Positions 33,360-44,830 of a stretch of 64,000 nt of DNA are shown here, in pieces. Position 1 is the first letter of the stretch. Each line of letters starts with the position of its first letter. The stretch comes from Myotis daubentonii (taxonomy: Eukaryota > Chordata > Mammalia > Chiroptera > Vespertilionidae). The stretch covers positions 61,228,093 through 61,292,092 of the forward strand of contig NC_081849.1 of the NCBI RefSeq assembly GCF_963259705.1, in the 5' to 3' direction. A program made the position numbers and the translations under genes. The notes beneath the pieces were generated by a model. It searched no databases. It was not told the origin of the DNA and was given only the letters and a program-made list of their open reading frames with translations.

Positions 33360-34220
33360 CAAGCATGTCAAACTTGCGACCCAGGGGCCACATGTGGCCC
33401 ACAGTGAATATTTTTGCGGCCCAGCCAATATAACGGTATGTAAGAAACGTTTTAATAAAAATTTTGTAACTTAATTCTTACAATATCCTGTTATACATAA
33501 TTATTAATAACGAACTACAATGTTCGATAAGGACTGATTACTATAATTGTGTTGCCTTTATTGCCCTTACACACCTTTTGCGCAGGCGCACCATTTCTCT
33601 CCGCTAATACCAGCAGCGAATATTTTAGCAGCTGATTGCCACGTCATCAGTCTTGTACTGATGTGTTTGGTGTGCGCAACAGGAAATATTTCACTTTTGC
33701 CCTGACCGGTTTGGCTCAGTGGATAGAGGTCGGCCTGCAGACTCAAGGGTCCCAGGTTCGATTCTGGTCAAGGGCATGTACCTTGGTTGCAGGCACATCC
33801 CCAGTAGGGGGTGTGCAGGAGGCAGCTGATCGATTTTTCTCTCTCATCGATGTTCCTAACTCTCTATCCCTCTCCCTTCTTCTCTGTAAAGAATCAATAA
33901 AATATATTTTTTAAATAAAGAAATATTTCACTTTTGGAGAACATGAAAAATAGGTTTATTTGCATTATGCTTATTAATTTATGCAATTATTCAGTGTCTG
34001 GTAAGTTAATGTTCAAGAACAAATATTAATTTTTATTAAAATGTTCTATTATTTTATGTTAATGTTTACTCATTTATTTCAGCCCTTTGTATTCAACATG
34101 TCTCTATTGAAATAAACCTATGTTTCTGTGAAAATTGAAGCTTTTTTTTTTTTTTGCGGCCCACATCAACTTAAACCTTGTTTATTTGGCCTGTGGTAGC
34201 CTTTGAGTTTGACGTGCTTG
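33360..34220 (+). mobile_element. Non-autonomous hAT element, family B copy 2, split by a Ves SINE
   Basis: It starts CAAGCATGTCAAAC and ends GTTTGACGTGCTTG, with one TIR mismatch. The 8-bp flanks CCTTTATG (33352-33359) and CTTTTATA (34221-34228) match at 6 of 8. Apart from the nested SINE it is collinear with the 14888-15511 copy. An NRF1-like TGCGCAGGCGCA lies at 33579-33590. Confidence 0.92.
33700..33919 (+). mobile_element. Ves SINE nested in hAT, 17-bp TSD
   Basis: Full-length forward Ves beginning CCCTGACCGGTTTGGCTCAG. The exact 17-bp duplication GAAATATTTCACTTTTG is at 33683-33699 and 33920-33936. The pre-insertion hAT sequence can be read from the sister copy at 15 kb. Confidence 0.97.
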
Positions 34221-34317
34221 CTTTTATAGTTACTCTCGGCTCTTTGATCTCCTTTTTCTGGGGCTTAGTTTGATTTTTAGAATGTCTTTCTTGAAACTGT
34301 TGCCCCTTTATTTATGC

Positions 34318-34412
34318 GTGTTAATCCTCACCCAAGGATATTTTTCCATTGATTTTTTAGAAAGAGTGGAAGGGAAGGGGAGAGAGAGAGAAACACTGAT
34401 GCAAGGGAGACA
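34318..34412 (-). mobile_element. Ves SINE fragment (tail part)
   Basis: 'ttaatcctcacccaaggata', 'ttttccattgattttttaga' and a GA-rich stretch with 'gaaacactgatgcaaggg'. The tRNA-like head is missing. Confidence 0.8.
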
Positions 34413-34970
34413 CATTTCCTGATTTACACGGTTGGATTTCCACAGTGACAGAACTTCATTCTGTGGTGCTGCCTTAGTAAGAATTGGGGAATTGACCGGC
34501 AGTTTCCTCTGCGACAGAAAAAAGTAGCAGCCTAAAGGCACAGTTCACCTCCTCGGCAAGCACAAGACCTGGAAAGAAACAGAAAAAGGAAACTTCCCCT
34601 GACTCACAGGTGTGATGAAGGCTGGTCCTGAAACGCCCCACTTTCAGATGCTAAAGTCAGCTTCCTTCCTCTCGCCCCCGAAAGAGGATGGACATTTGGC
34701 TCAGCTGACTGCATCTTCTTCCTTCTCCCATCTCTACATCTATCCTTTATTTCACCCATAACATAAGGCGACACCTGAAAATTCTCTATAAAATCCTCTT
34801 TTAGAAATCTCCTTTAACTCTACATTTTCATACTTAACAAAAGCTTACTCCCCACCAGAAATATGTATCCCATCCTGTAACAAATTTATGATTTTACTGA
34901 TGGCTTTGAGTGAACTGATCCGAGTTGAAATTATCCACTGAGAATGAAGAAGAAACAAAACCACCCACCT
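34413..34970. other. Unassigned sequence
   Basis: No gene or repeat is recognised. Confidence 0.5.
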
Positions 34971-35085
34971 CATGCATTTATTCAGACACCTAGTCACTGA
35001 GCGCCGACTAAGTACCAATCACCAATATAGGTGCTTGGGATACAAATTCCAATAAGGCATAGTCACAGTCACCAAGGAATTTTTG
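34971..35085 (+). repeat. L2 LINE fragment
   Basis: 'atgcatttattcagacacct', 'actgagcgccgactaagtac' and 'ataggtgcttgggatacaaa' follow the L2 3' end. Diverged. Confidence 0.6.
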
Positions 35086-36615
35086 GGGAGTGAGTCGGCC
35101 TTTCTAGGTGAGCCCTAAGGATTATCAGGACATGATGTTCCTCCTCTCACAAGGATTTTTATTTTATTTCATTGCTAGCCCAAAGGGGTGTGTCCTTTGA
35201 AGAGACTAGATTTAATATGGGAATCGGGGTCTGTTTAATGGATTACAAAGGCATAGTCATATCTGGAGTCCATTATACACATCACGGCCAACTTAGTTCG
35301 TGGGAGTTGGTTTATGTCTGGGTTGGGTATAAACACACGTTAACTGTGGGGTTCAGTAAATGGTAAAAGACAAGGAAGCTCTCACATGCGTATTTAGGAA
35401 GTTGTTGCTGGACTCGCTGAACGTGGAGGTTCTATCCTTGGTCTGGGTCTCTGTGTTTTCTACGGAGAATCTACAATTGCTTAGGAGCTTCGTAAAAAGT
35501 GAAAGAGCAACTGGACCTTAATTCTTTTCACATGCTCTTTTGCATTGAAATCCCTTTGCCCTTTAGAAAGTTTAGGCAGATGGAACAAAAATCATGGAAG
35601 GAAATAGAGGCTTTGACCCACTACTGTGGTTCGCAGTGTTGCGCCCCATTGAGAAGGCTTCGTGCCTGGCGTCCCCAGGAGAGATGACCAGTGTGGCCCC
35701 ACCTCCTCCTCCCACCACCACAGCAAGCCCACTTCGTACTTCAAACAAGCCTGTCCTGAAAAACAAGTGGAGCAGTCTTCAATCTTCTAAGGCAGTTAAG
35801 CAAGTCGGCATTTTATAAGCGAGGATAATCCTCTCACATTTTTGGAAATAAGTTTACAAGCCTGCGGGCAATGGAAGTTGTGTGACAAATGGGGACACGA
35901 AGCGTCCTCCAGGCAGCCTGGGTGACGTGCGGTGCATTCTCCTGCTTCGGCAGGTCAGCCGTGTGGGGAGACCACGAGGTCATTTCTCCCTCGGCCTCAC
36001 AAAGGATCCTTCCTGGCTGATGGCTGCTCAACCGGGAGAGAAGCTTAATGAAGTCGATGCTGAAAGCTGACAGGAGTATTGGAAATGAATCGAGAGGAAA
36101 ATGAAAATATGATGCACCAAATTGGCAGCACAGCAGACCAAGTGACTATTAGTGGACACAGAACTAGAGCATGGCCGTGTGTAATCTCAGGCCAGCTGGT
36201 GACAGCAGAGTGCCTGTGCAGGAGTGCCGGGAGCCAGTCCATGCTTGCTGTTTCAAGGGACCTGGCTCCCGGCACAGGAGGAAGTAGTTAAAGTAAAATC
36301 CGCACATGAGAGCGGGGGCAGTGCTTGGAAATCCAAGTTCCACCACAGAAGGCCGGGCCCCACTTGGAAATTCTGGCCCGCAGGCAGGCATGCTGAAACA
36401 TGAGCACAGCTACGGTGAACGGGAGTGTGAGTGAAAGGGAGTGTGAGGATCCGAGTTGGGGAGGAAGGTGAAAGCCCAAAGACAGAGTCAGGAAAGATAA
36501 ACGGCAAATAGAATCTGAGAGAACCCCCTCTCTCCTCCCTCTGGTTGTTTTTCTCTTCTGTCTACTAATGTGTTGCTTGTTGGGTCTATGATTGGTTACC
36601 ATTTTTGTGGTATCT
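35086..36615. other. Unassigned sequence
   Basis: No gene. Overlapping frames of 60-104 codons on both strands around 35.5-36.6 kb have no domain and no conserved splice context. Confidence 0.45.
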
Positions 36616-36684
36616 ATTTTTTATTTTATTTTATTTTATTTTATTTTATTTTATTTTATTTTATTTTATTTTATTTTATTTTTT
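36616..36684 (+). repeat. (TTTTA)n pentanucleotide repeat
   Basis: About 13 near-perfect TTTTA units. It produces a spurious F/Y/I-rich frame. Confidence 0.97.
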
Positions 36685-38119
36685 GCGTTCTTCTTCCTTG
36701 AAACTACACAAATGCACATGAAGAGTAATGTACCATTCAGGTGGAAAATTATTGTAAAATGGGGAAACAATGTTTTACAGTTTGGACTGGCATTACTAGC
36801 AGGTATGCCCATAGGAATATCAAAGTGGCAGGATGGGGAAATAAACACACTGTGATCCACAAGTAGAAGAAAAGGGGTGAGGGTGGAACTCCCCTGCTTT
36901 CACAGAAAAACCGTCTGGCCATTTGAAAAAATAAAAAGCATCCTTGAAAAGTACATCCTTGCAAGAGGGAGGACCTCAGCGCAGCTCTGCTCAGCGGAGG
37001 CAGCAGGACTGTAGCTCACAGCTCCCTGATCCGGTCCAGGCGTTGCTATCACCTGTACAGATCCCAGAAGTTGTAGGGAGTACCCCCATCATCCCGAGGT
37101 CGGGTCAGAACAGACTCACAGGCCACCTCATCTCTGAAGAAATGTCCCCAGGGAAACGGTGCTGCTCAGATATAACTCGACTGAAATGAGTGACTCAGCG
37201 ATGGCACTGTTCTCTCAGAAGACCAGGAAAGAATGAAACAAGAAGGGATCGCTCTATCAGGATTAAATCCCAATAGGCCAGACATGTTTAAAACAGGAAA
37301 AGGAGGTCAGTGGGGGACACAGGTTTAGGCATCTCTCCCTATTACCACCTGGACGACATAGTAAGAGGGACAGGAATATAGTAATCAGCTACGTTAGATC
37401 TAACTAACCAGCAGACATAGACTAAGGCAATGTTATCACCGCTTTGATTGACTTGGCACGAGGGGGTAGAAAGACAATAAGCTATGTGAGATTCACGCAC
37501 TGGACCACTACCAACCCGGCAACTGGCCGTCGGCTTCTAGAATGTCCAGGTTTTCTGTCCTGCCTCACACAACAACCCTCAGCAACAGTATGTCTATGGA
37601 ACTACCAACAGGACTTGGGACTTCGCTTCCAAATGGACTGAACTGTCTCTCCAGGGACAGGGTTTGGCTCGGCTTTGAGGCTGTTTCCCGGAGCCCTGTA
37701 GGTCTGCACCATGGAGCTTTGCTCTTTAATTCCCGCTAAGGTGAGTCTCAGAGCCTGCGGCCTTGACTGCGGGAATCCGTATCCCACACCTTCTCTCTGC
37801 TACCGGCTGCAGAGTTTACGCCCAAGAACCGGGCCGAGAAGCTAGCAGAAGGGGCAACAAGGGGGGGACGGAGAGCTAAACAAAATGGATTATGAATTTG
37901 AAAATTGCCAATTATCTTGTATCATACAGCTCAGAGCCTGGCACGATGATGAGCCACGATCCAGACTTTTCAGCTTAAATGGCTTTACATTCAAGCAAGC
38001 AAATTAACCATAAAATAGGGGGGGTGAAAAAAACAACAAAATATCCCAAGAAAGAATAAACTGCAGATAATAAGCACCAATCTGGTGTTGAATGCAGCCC
38101 AAGATACCAATTGTTTTAA
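36685..38119. other. Unassigned sequence
   Basis: No gene is recognised. 37190-37780 has a mosaic look that might be an LTR. CTAAGGTGAGTCTC at 37736-37749 matches a splice-donor consensus, but no acceptor or coding exon is supported. Confidence 0.35.
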
Positions 38120-38520
38120 GTCACGACAAAGACAGCTGAGCGCTCATCCTGCGGCTGCCGAGCGAGGATGATTGCCTGCCATGAGGATCTTCTCTCCCAA
38201 ATAACAGTTTTTTCGCTCTTAATTTTCTGCTAAATTGGAAGCTAACTGCTTCCCACATTGTGGTCGGAACACCTGCAGCTGCGCTGGGTTTCCGCGCCCC
38301 ATTTCTTTGAGGTAGAGCAGCACCCCGCTTCCTGCGGCGCCTCATTATGCCGAGGTCTTCCTTTCACGGCGCTGCGCCCCTAATGACTCAGGCAGGCTGG
38401 TCAGTCATTAAGTGACAAGCAAATGATACCGTGTGCACCGGGTGAGTAATCGGTCTGAACAAATGAAATCACAGATTGCGGTTCCCATCATTCACTCCAC
38501 ACACAGCGGCAATGTGCCGC
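38120..38520. promoter_or_regulatory. Candidate enhancer-like block
   Basis: Repeat-free and CpG-bearing, with overlapping E-boxes (CACCTGCAGCTG near 38271), AP-1-like TGACTCA near 38384, and TCATTAAGTGAC-type homeodomain cores. This is the composition of a conserved developmental enhancer. Conservation and activity are not shown by the sequence. Confidence 0.3.
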
Positions 38521-38608
38521 GCAGCAGGTAGCGGGGTTAAAACCAGGCTTGTAAAACGCGCTGCCTGCTGCGGGCTGGAGGCCTCGGCGGGGGCGGGGCC
38601 CAGAGGAG

Positions 38609-38681
38609 TTCAGGGGGGTGGGGTGGGGTGGGGTGGGGTGGGGGTGGAGGGAGGCGGGAAGGGGGGCCGGGGAGGGGGGCC
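38609..38681 (+). other. G-quadruplex-prone (GGGGT)n tract
   Basis: Five GGGGT units, then further runs of G up to seven long, next to a GGGGGCGGGGCC Sp1-like box at about 38590-38601. Confidence 0.85.
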
Positions 38682-39829
38682 TCGGGACATACATTAGAGT
38701 AATTAGGGGTTTCGTGTCCGATGGGTATGTTTTTCATTTCAGAAATGACTGTTGGGGTAGCAAACCCCAAACAGACAGCATCCCCGTGTCCCTGTGCCCT
38801 GTGGGAAGGTAGCTGTGGATTGGCCGAAGGGGACGTTCCCAAACAAATAGTCTGCATTTGGAGTCGCCAGGACGTCACTGTAAAGCAGATGGATCGCTGG
38901 GAAGCTAGAGATGCAAATCGCAGTGATGCGATACCTCGGGGCTTTTGTTTTCCCAGGAGAGCCCTGTTTGGTTCATTAATTATTTTGTGAACAGTGCAAC
39001 CGGCCGCTAAGAGAAACCTGGCTTGCATGCTAAAGCTTAAAATAAGTCCGAGTAGCCTGAATATAAAAGATGTAAAATTCCAGAGAATGACAGGAAATTC
39101 TACTTAGTCCCAAAGTTTGCACCAGCCCACCCCCACCCCATGCCAGGCAGGACAGGACGGGGAAGGGGTTGCTTTCCTCATGGAGCTGCAGTCTCACTTG
39201 CAGCTCAGCCGCTCTGGCTCTCCGTGGATTGTGGCCCTGGCCCACCCGGAGACCTGCAGCATTTTGGTTTAGAGTGTGTTCAAGTCGTTATTGCGACAGT
39301 GTGGGGCTGTGGAGGTCAGCCTGGGGCTCTGAGGGCCCCTCACCAGCTCTTTCCTCCCACATCACTGGAACAAGACCTGTTGAACAGGGTCTCAGAGCTG
39401 GCACCTGAGTTTCCTCTCTCTGGTGTAATCCTGATGTTGACGTCACTCATACACACCGTGGCCCCTTAGGCAGGAGAGGGGAAAGGTCCCAGAAGAGGGC
39501 TGGGCCGTGGGTCTGATTGAGGCCGCTGGATAGGAGCACACGGAGAAGCTGTGTGAGGCGGTAAGGACACCTAGGCTTGCATTCGGCCTCCTGGACCCGC
39601 ACAGACTACATGTAGTGCCTCCCGCTGTTCTCTGACACACAGGCTAACAGGGAACGTGTGACAGGAGTGAACGGGAGACTATCCCTGAGTCAAGAGCATT
39701 TGTACACCAGGAAGTTGCCTCTGGGTGATGCCCATGTTCTCAGGCTGGAAACCCTTTGTGGGTGGGTTTGCACTCACTCACTAAAGCGACTGTAAAAAGA
39801 TGAGAGAGGGCTGGGTGAGCGAGGTGAAG
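38682..39829. other. Unassigned sequence
   Basis: No gene. A 163-codon minus frame (38537-39028) runs through the G-rich tract and is proline-rich from it, so it is discounted. Confidence 0.45.
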
Positions 39830-40078
39830 GGATTAAGAAGCACAAATTGGTAGTTGCGGGATAGTCACAGATGTAAATTGCAGCATAGGGGATATGGTCA
39901 ATAATATGGTAGTAACCATATGTGGGGTCAGGTGGGTACGTGAGATATCAGGGGGACGGACCACTTTGTAAAATAGATGATTGTCTAACCACAATGCTGC
40001 ACACCTGAAACTAATACAAAATAATATTGAATGAAAACTGTAACTAAAAAAATTTTTTTTAATTGTAAAAAAAGGGTG
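39830..40078 (+). repeat. L1 3' UTR and tail
   Basis: 'ggattaagaagcacaaattg', 'cagcataggggatatggtca', 'acacctgaaactaatacaaa' and an A-rich end follow the 3' terminus of a mammalian L1. Confidence 0.75.
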
Positions 40079-40379
40079 ATATAATAAGGTATTATCTTGC
40101 AAATGGATAAGGTGTCCATTGCAAATAAGGCATCCTTGCTCCCATTAGCCCCACCTCCAACTATGCCCAGCTATGATGAGTCGACCCAAATAAGGTTGAC
40201 TCAAAGCTGTTTTTGATTTGCCAAAAAGGTTGCACAGAATTCAAGTTTTCAATAGTGTATTATTGAATTTATACCTGCTTATTGTAGATAAATCAAACCG
40301 CATAGAAAATGGTAGAAAACAATCCCTCCCTCTGTGTTTGCCTTCACGGAGTGACCACTGTCATGAAGTATGTTCTGCA

Positions 40380-41330
40380 TTATCCCGGAGATGACTTCAC
40401 CATACCAACATGCTCACATTTGTAAGCACACTCCACACCCTTCACCAGCTTACACTATACACAAGAATAAACTCAAAATGGAGGATAAAGGATGTAAATG
40501 CAAGTTTGGAAACCATAAAAGTCCTAGAAGAAACCAGAGGCAGCAAAATCTCAGACATCTCTCAGAGCAATATGTTTGCTGATTCATCTCCTAGGGCAGT
40601 GATGGCGAACCTTTTGAGCTCGGCATGTCAGCATTTTGAAAAACCCTAACTTAACTCTGGTGCCGTGTCACATATAGAAATTTTTTGATATTTGCAACCA
40701 TAGTAAAACAAAGACTTATATTTTTGATATTTATTTTATATATTTAAATACCATTTAACAAAGAAAAATCAACCAAAAAAAAATGAGTTCGCGTGTCATA
40801 GGTTCGCCATCACTGTCCTAGGGCAAGGGAAACAGAGGAGGAAATAAACAAATGGGACCACATCAAAATTAAACGCTTCTGCACAGCAAAAGAAACCATC
40901 AGCAAAATGCAAAGAGAGCCCACTGCCTGGGAGAACATATTTGTCAAGGATACAGCTGATACGGGGTTAATAGCCACACCCTTTTCTGCAACTAATCCAG
41001 ACCGGGGCACCCTTCCATGTCAGACCTGGAGATTCATCTCATTTGTTTTAACATCTACAGAATTCTTTGGCCGGTGGGTGCATTTAACCATTCTCCTACT
41101 GAAGGACACGTAGGTCGCTTCCAATTCTTAATCTACTGAAAATAACATGGCAGTGAAAATCATTTTATCTTTGTGCATTTGCGTGAGTGTAATTATAGGG
41201 TAAATTCCTAAAAACAGAGCTACCACAGGGTGTAATCCTTGCCAATCTGACAGCTGATTGTTTTTCACATTCAGTCTTATTTAACTAAATAGGAAGTTGA
41301 GAATGGGTTCATGTTTCAATGACATTTGCA
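40380..41330. repeat. L1-derived mosaic, split by a hAT element
   Basis: 40440-40588 and 40824-40965 ('aaccataaaagtcctagaag', 'ggaccacatcaaaattaaac', 'cttctgcacagcaaaagaaa') are L1 ORF2 sequence, joined if the hAT element is removed. 41040-41290 looks like a different L1 segment. All frames are broken. Confidence 0.75.
40597..40815 (-). mobile_element. Non-autonomous hAT element (219 bp), family A copy 2, nested in L1
   Basis: Perfect 15-bp inverted ends CAGTGATGGCGAACC / GGTTCGCCATCACTG. Exact target duplication TCCTAGGG at 40589-40596 and 40816-40823. Its interior is the reverse of the copy at 11945-12177. Confidence 0.97.
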
Positions 41331-42434
41331 ATTCTTTTTGTCCATTTCTCAGTTAGGTTGATGGGCTTTTCTTATTGACTTATACTTTATTATGCATGTC
41401 TATGCAACATGTGTTACAAATACTTTTAGAAATCACGTTGGCTCTTTTATAATAATATATTTTTTTACCTAAAGTAATGTTTGATGTTATTGCAATGATA
41501 ACAATTCTCATCTTGTTATGACTTTATTCCCAACCTCTTCTTGGTTCAAGAACAGAACACTGCCCACAAGCCCATATTCGGCATGCTAAAATGCAAAAAA
41601 CTCAGAAAGCCCACACTTTTTTTCTTCTTAATTCGCTTGATGGCAAAACCGACCTTAACCATCATCAAGCTGTTTATAGTCTCTATTCTCTGTAGTCTGA
41701 ATCTCTATACTGTTCACTGCAGACTTCAGTACACAGTATGCAAACTGTATTATTCTTTTAAAGATGAGGATAGTGTAAATTTCAAAAAAAAAAAAAAAAA
41801 TCTGGCCCTGAGGATTTTGGAGAGGGGACTGTGGCTCTGGTGAGAGGCATTTGGCTGACACAGAAGCAAAAGCTTGCCAGTAGAGAGAATGGAGTATGAT
41901 GAGGGTTAATGAAAGGGGAGCAGAGAGGAGGGAATGAAAATTGTGAGAAAATGGAGCTGAGCGGAGAAAATGCTCTCACAGTCATCTTTTCCTATTTAAA
42001 GGTGCAAGAAAGCATATCCATCAGACTTCAGTGACATCAGGCCTGAGAATTTATGAAGGGGACAGCAGTCACAAAGTCACTTAGATTCCTTGCAAAACAA
42101 ACCCAAAAGGCCTTGAGGTGCTGGCCATCGATATGCGAGAAAAGGCCATGGTTAATGTTATAGCGTCTCATAAAGTAATGTACTTCTGCATTTACCCGAG
42201 GATCTTGCAGTACCGCTTGGGACTCTGGGGTGAGGTTTCATTTCTGTCAGGGGTAGGTCCTGGAGACAGATTCTCCCAGACACATAGTAGGCTCAGCCTT
42301 TTTGACCATAGCATAGGAGGCCAGAGTGCTCTCATCTACGGCTGTTTGGTCTAAAGGACCAGAAACAAAACAGGCACTTGGCCTTTCCTTAGCTGAAACC
42401 AAACAGAAGTACACAGGAAACAGGAAGGACTTAA
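41331..42434. other. Unassigned sequence with a poly-A run
   Basis: No gene. An A17 run at 41782-41798 may be the tail of a retroposed copy, but nothing upstream is recognised as a transcript and no target duplication was found. Confidence 0.4.
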
Positions 42435-42668
42435 AGGTTCTTAGCCCTGGTTGCACATTGATGCCATCTAGACTCATCATTTAAAAATATCCAGTGCAGG
42501 GCACCTCCCTTCACACCTGACGGTGCTCAGCGTCACCTGGCGGACTTGTGATTGCTGGGCCCCACCCGTCAAGGTTCTGATTCTTCGGGGCTGGGGTGGG
42601 GCCCAAGAATGTGCACCTATGTTCCTGGGTGACGCTGGTGCTGCCGGTCCAGGGACCTCATTTTGAGA
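42435..42668. repeat. Two adjoining MER5-type hAT relics
   Basis: 42435-42500 ('agccctggttgcacattgat') and 42520-42668 ('attgctgggccccacccgtc', 'gctggggtggggcccaagaa', 'gacgctggtgctgccggtcc') match MER5-like sequence. Confidence 0.65.
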
Positions 42669-43182
42669 TCTTGATTTAATTAGCATGTGGTGGGACTTGA
42701 ATCCTCAATATTGTCAATAAGTTCTTGGAACTGCGGTGAAATAGCGTATTAACGACACCAGTTTGACCACAGGCTGATTGTTGTAAGCAAGTGCTCAGTT
42801 CCTGCAATGTCTCATCAAGGTTATAATGAAATGACGTTGAATGAAAAGACATTATTCGAGGACCAGCTGTATTTTTTTATTTTTTCAGAATTCCCCGCGT
42901 GTTTTAAATGGGCAGCCAGGCTGGAGGACCACCGAGCAGGCCTGAAGACACGTCCTGTGCATACCCGGTCTGCAGAGCGCATGGCTTTCTCCCATAGCCT
43001 CAGTCTCTTTCACATCTTCAGGACATTTTATCTGAGGGAATAAGGCTCCTTACAGAGCTGGAGACAGCGAAACATTGCTGCTTTGGGGGTGGGAGGTGGG
43101 TGGGGGGAGGGGGTGGCGGGGCAGAAGAAGAAACATTTTCCAAGTACACAGATAACTAGGTGATCAGGATATGATTGGGCAT
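42669..43182. other. Unassigned sequence with a G-rich tract
   Basis: No gene. 43084-43120 has five or more runs of three to six G and could form a quadruplex. Confidence 0.5.
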
Positions 43183-43199
43183 AAGATTTGGAAATTTTA

Positions 43200-43355
43200 G
43201 CCCTACCTGGTTTGGCTCAGTGGACAGAACATCAGCCTGTGGATTGAAGGGTCCCAGGTTTGATTCCAGTCAAGGGCACTTGCTTGGGTTGTGGGCTCGA
43301 TTCCCAGTAGGGGGTGAGCAGGAGGTAGCCGATCAATGATTCTCTCTCATCATTG

Positions 43356-43412
<57 letters not shown>

Positions 43413-43453
43413 TTCCTCTCTGAAATAAATAAAAAAAATATATATACTTTTAA
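43200..43453 (+). mobile_element. Ves SINE with expanded (TC)n tract
   Basis: Forward Ves from GCCCTACCTGGTTTGGCTCA to 'gaaataaataaaaaaaatat'. The inner CT tract has grown to about 26 TC units (43359-43410). The flanks AAGATTTGGAAATTTTA (43183-43199) and AAGATTTGGAATTTTA (43454-43469) are a 16-17-bp duplication with one indel. Confidence 0.95.
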
Positions 43454-44266
43454 AAGATTTGGAATTTTAGGTAAAATCTAACTGAAAACATACACCTTTT
43501 TAAAATTGTTATAGCTTAGAAGCATAAGTAAATTGGAAACATAAGAGGAAAATGTAAAATGGATATAGAATATTTACAAAATGGATATAGAATTTTATAA
43601 ATGGATACATTCTCTATCCTTATAAAATGGATACAGAATATTTACAATGGGGTACTGCTTAGGAGCCCACTATAATTTACAGCCTAGACTTGTGCAAAAG
43701 TAAATCTTGCTTAAAAATTACAATGAAATAGAAATCCCAGAGGCTATGCAATGAAATTATACCTGTAGAAAAGAAACTTATGGAGCGATGATTGTCAATT
43801 CATTTTCTGGAAATCGAATAATCTACTCTTATGAAAAACCCTTTAACAGAATTGTAAAGATGAATGCCAAGGGCACATGAGGCATTTGCTTTGTTTGAAC
43901 TTTCACGTTCACCCAAGATTTTGTTCGACTGCTGTTCCTAAATGGTCGAAGAGGCAGAAGACATCCTCCAATGTGCTAGTCCACTCCCCGGCCGTCTGTT
44001 AACACTCGACTGATTTGATTCTCTCTTATTTGTTGATTTCTTTTAGAGTCTCTGGCAACACCGCTTGGCTCTGGGATATGAGCCCCTTGATCCTGCCAAA
44101 AAAGAAGTCTGGGAATTTTCTGATCTGCCTTTGTTTTCCAGATTGGCGTTGAGGCTCTGATGGATCATGAAGGCGGACGCAAGAGAATATAGACGTTGCT
44201 GAATGAAACAGAACAGAGGGAGAAAGATCTTCACAATTAAGCAATATTGTGTGACTAGTTTGTTTA
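43454..44266. other. Unassigned AT-rich sequence
   Basis: A short local triplication of 'aaaatggatatagaat'-like sequence occurs at 43555-43640. No gene is recognised. Confidence 0.45.
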
Positions 44267-44830
44267 AAGGGTGTCCCAAACTTCACACAAGAAGTAATTT
44301 TGATAGAAAACACGGGTTTATAATTAAAAATTGTAATTTTTTTATTGATTCATAAAGTATACAGTATAGGGTTATGTATAGAATAGCATATCAGGTAAAT
44401 TGCCTCCATGGCTTTGCTGGCACATACGCACTCTTTTGTTGAAATTTTCCCTGACCGTTTTGCATAAATGTGGCTGAATTTCGTTGATACAGCGCTCAAT
44501 TTCCTCCTTCAAGGCATGGGTGGTCGTGGGCTTGTTGGCATAAACCTTAGACTTCAAAAAACCCCAAAGAAAAAAGTCCAATGGCATTAAATCGCATGAT
44601 CTGGGCGGCCAATTCTGATCACCAAAACGGGAAATTACACGACCAGGAAATGACTCATGCAGTAATTGAATTGTTTCTCGGGCTGTATGGCATGTGGCAC
44701 CGTCTTGTTGAAACCACATGTCGTCCACATCCATATCTTGCAATTTAGGCACAAAAAACTGGATTATCATGTCGCGATAGCGAGCACCATTAACTGTTAT
44801 TGCCTGAGCAGCCGCATTGCGGTCAGGGGC
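44267..44830 (-). mobile_element. Mariner-superfamily element, 5'-truncated
   Basis: The transposase 3' half is followed by a short UTR with AATAAA and ends in a terminal repeat read in reverse as GAAGTTTGGGACACCC. No matching 5' end is found: similarity to transposase fades at about 44815-44830 and unrelated sequence follows, so the element is broken at its 5' end. AATAAA is at about 44339-44350 (reverse). Confidence 0.8.
44372..44824 (-). pseudogene. IS630-Tc1-mariner transposase, C-terminal half (DD41D-type spacing)
   Basis: The enzyme cuts and pastes the element through a DDE/D catalytic triad. The visible frame from its first internal Met (44770) gives 132 residues to a stop. The second catalytic Asp is residue 23 in 'FQQDGATCHTA' and the third is residue 65 in 'DLMPLDFFLWG', with 41 residues between. 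Mos1-type mariners have 34 and Tc1 has 34 before Glu, so this belongs to a DD41D-type branch (rosa/Visitor-like), by spacing only. The frame continues open upstream through 'AITVNGARYRDM', a typical mariner segment, but the N-terminal DNA-binding domain and first Asp are missing. It cannot encode an active enzyme. The surviving frame has no internal stop, which fits a recent insertion. Confidence 0.85.

Noticed and set aside
41541..41798. Processed pseudogene ending in A17
   Set aside because: No parent transcript is recognised, no target duplication is seen, and the upstream sequence has no long frame.
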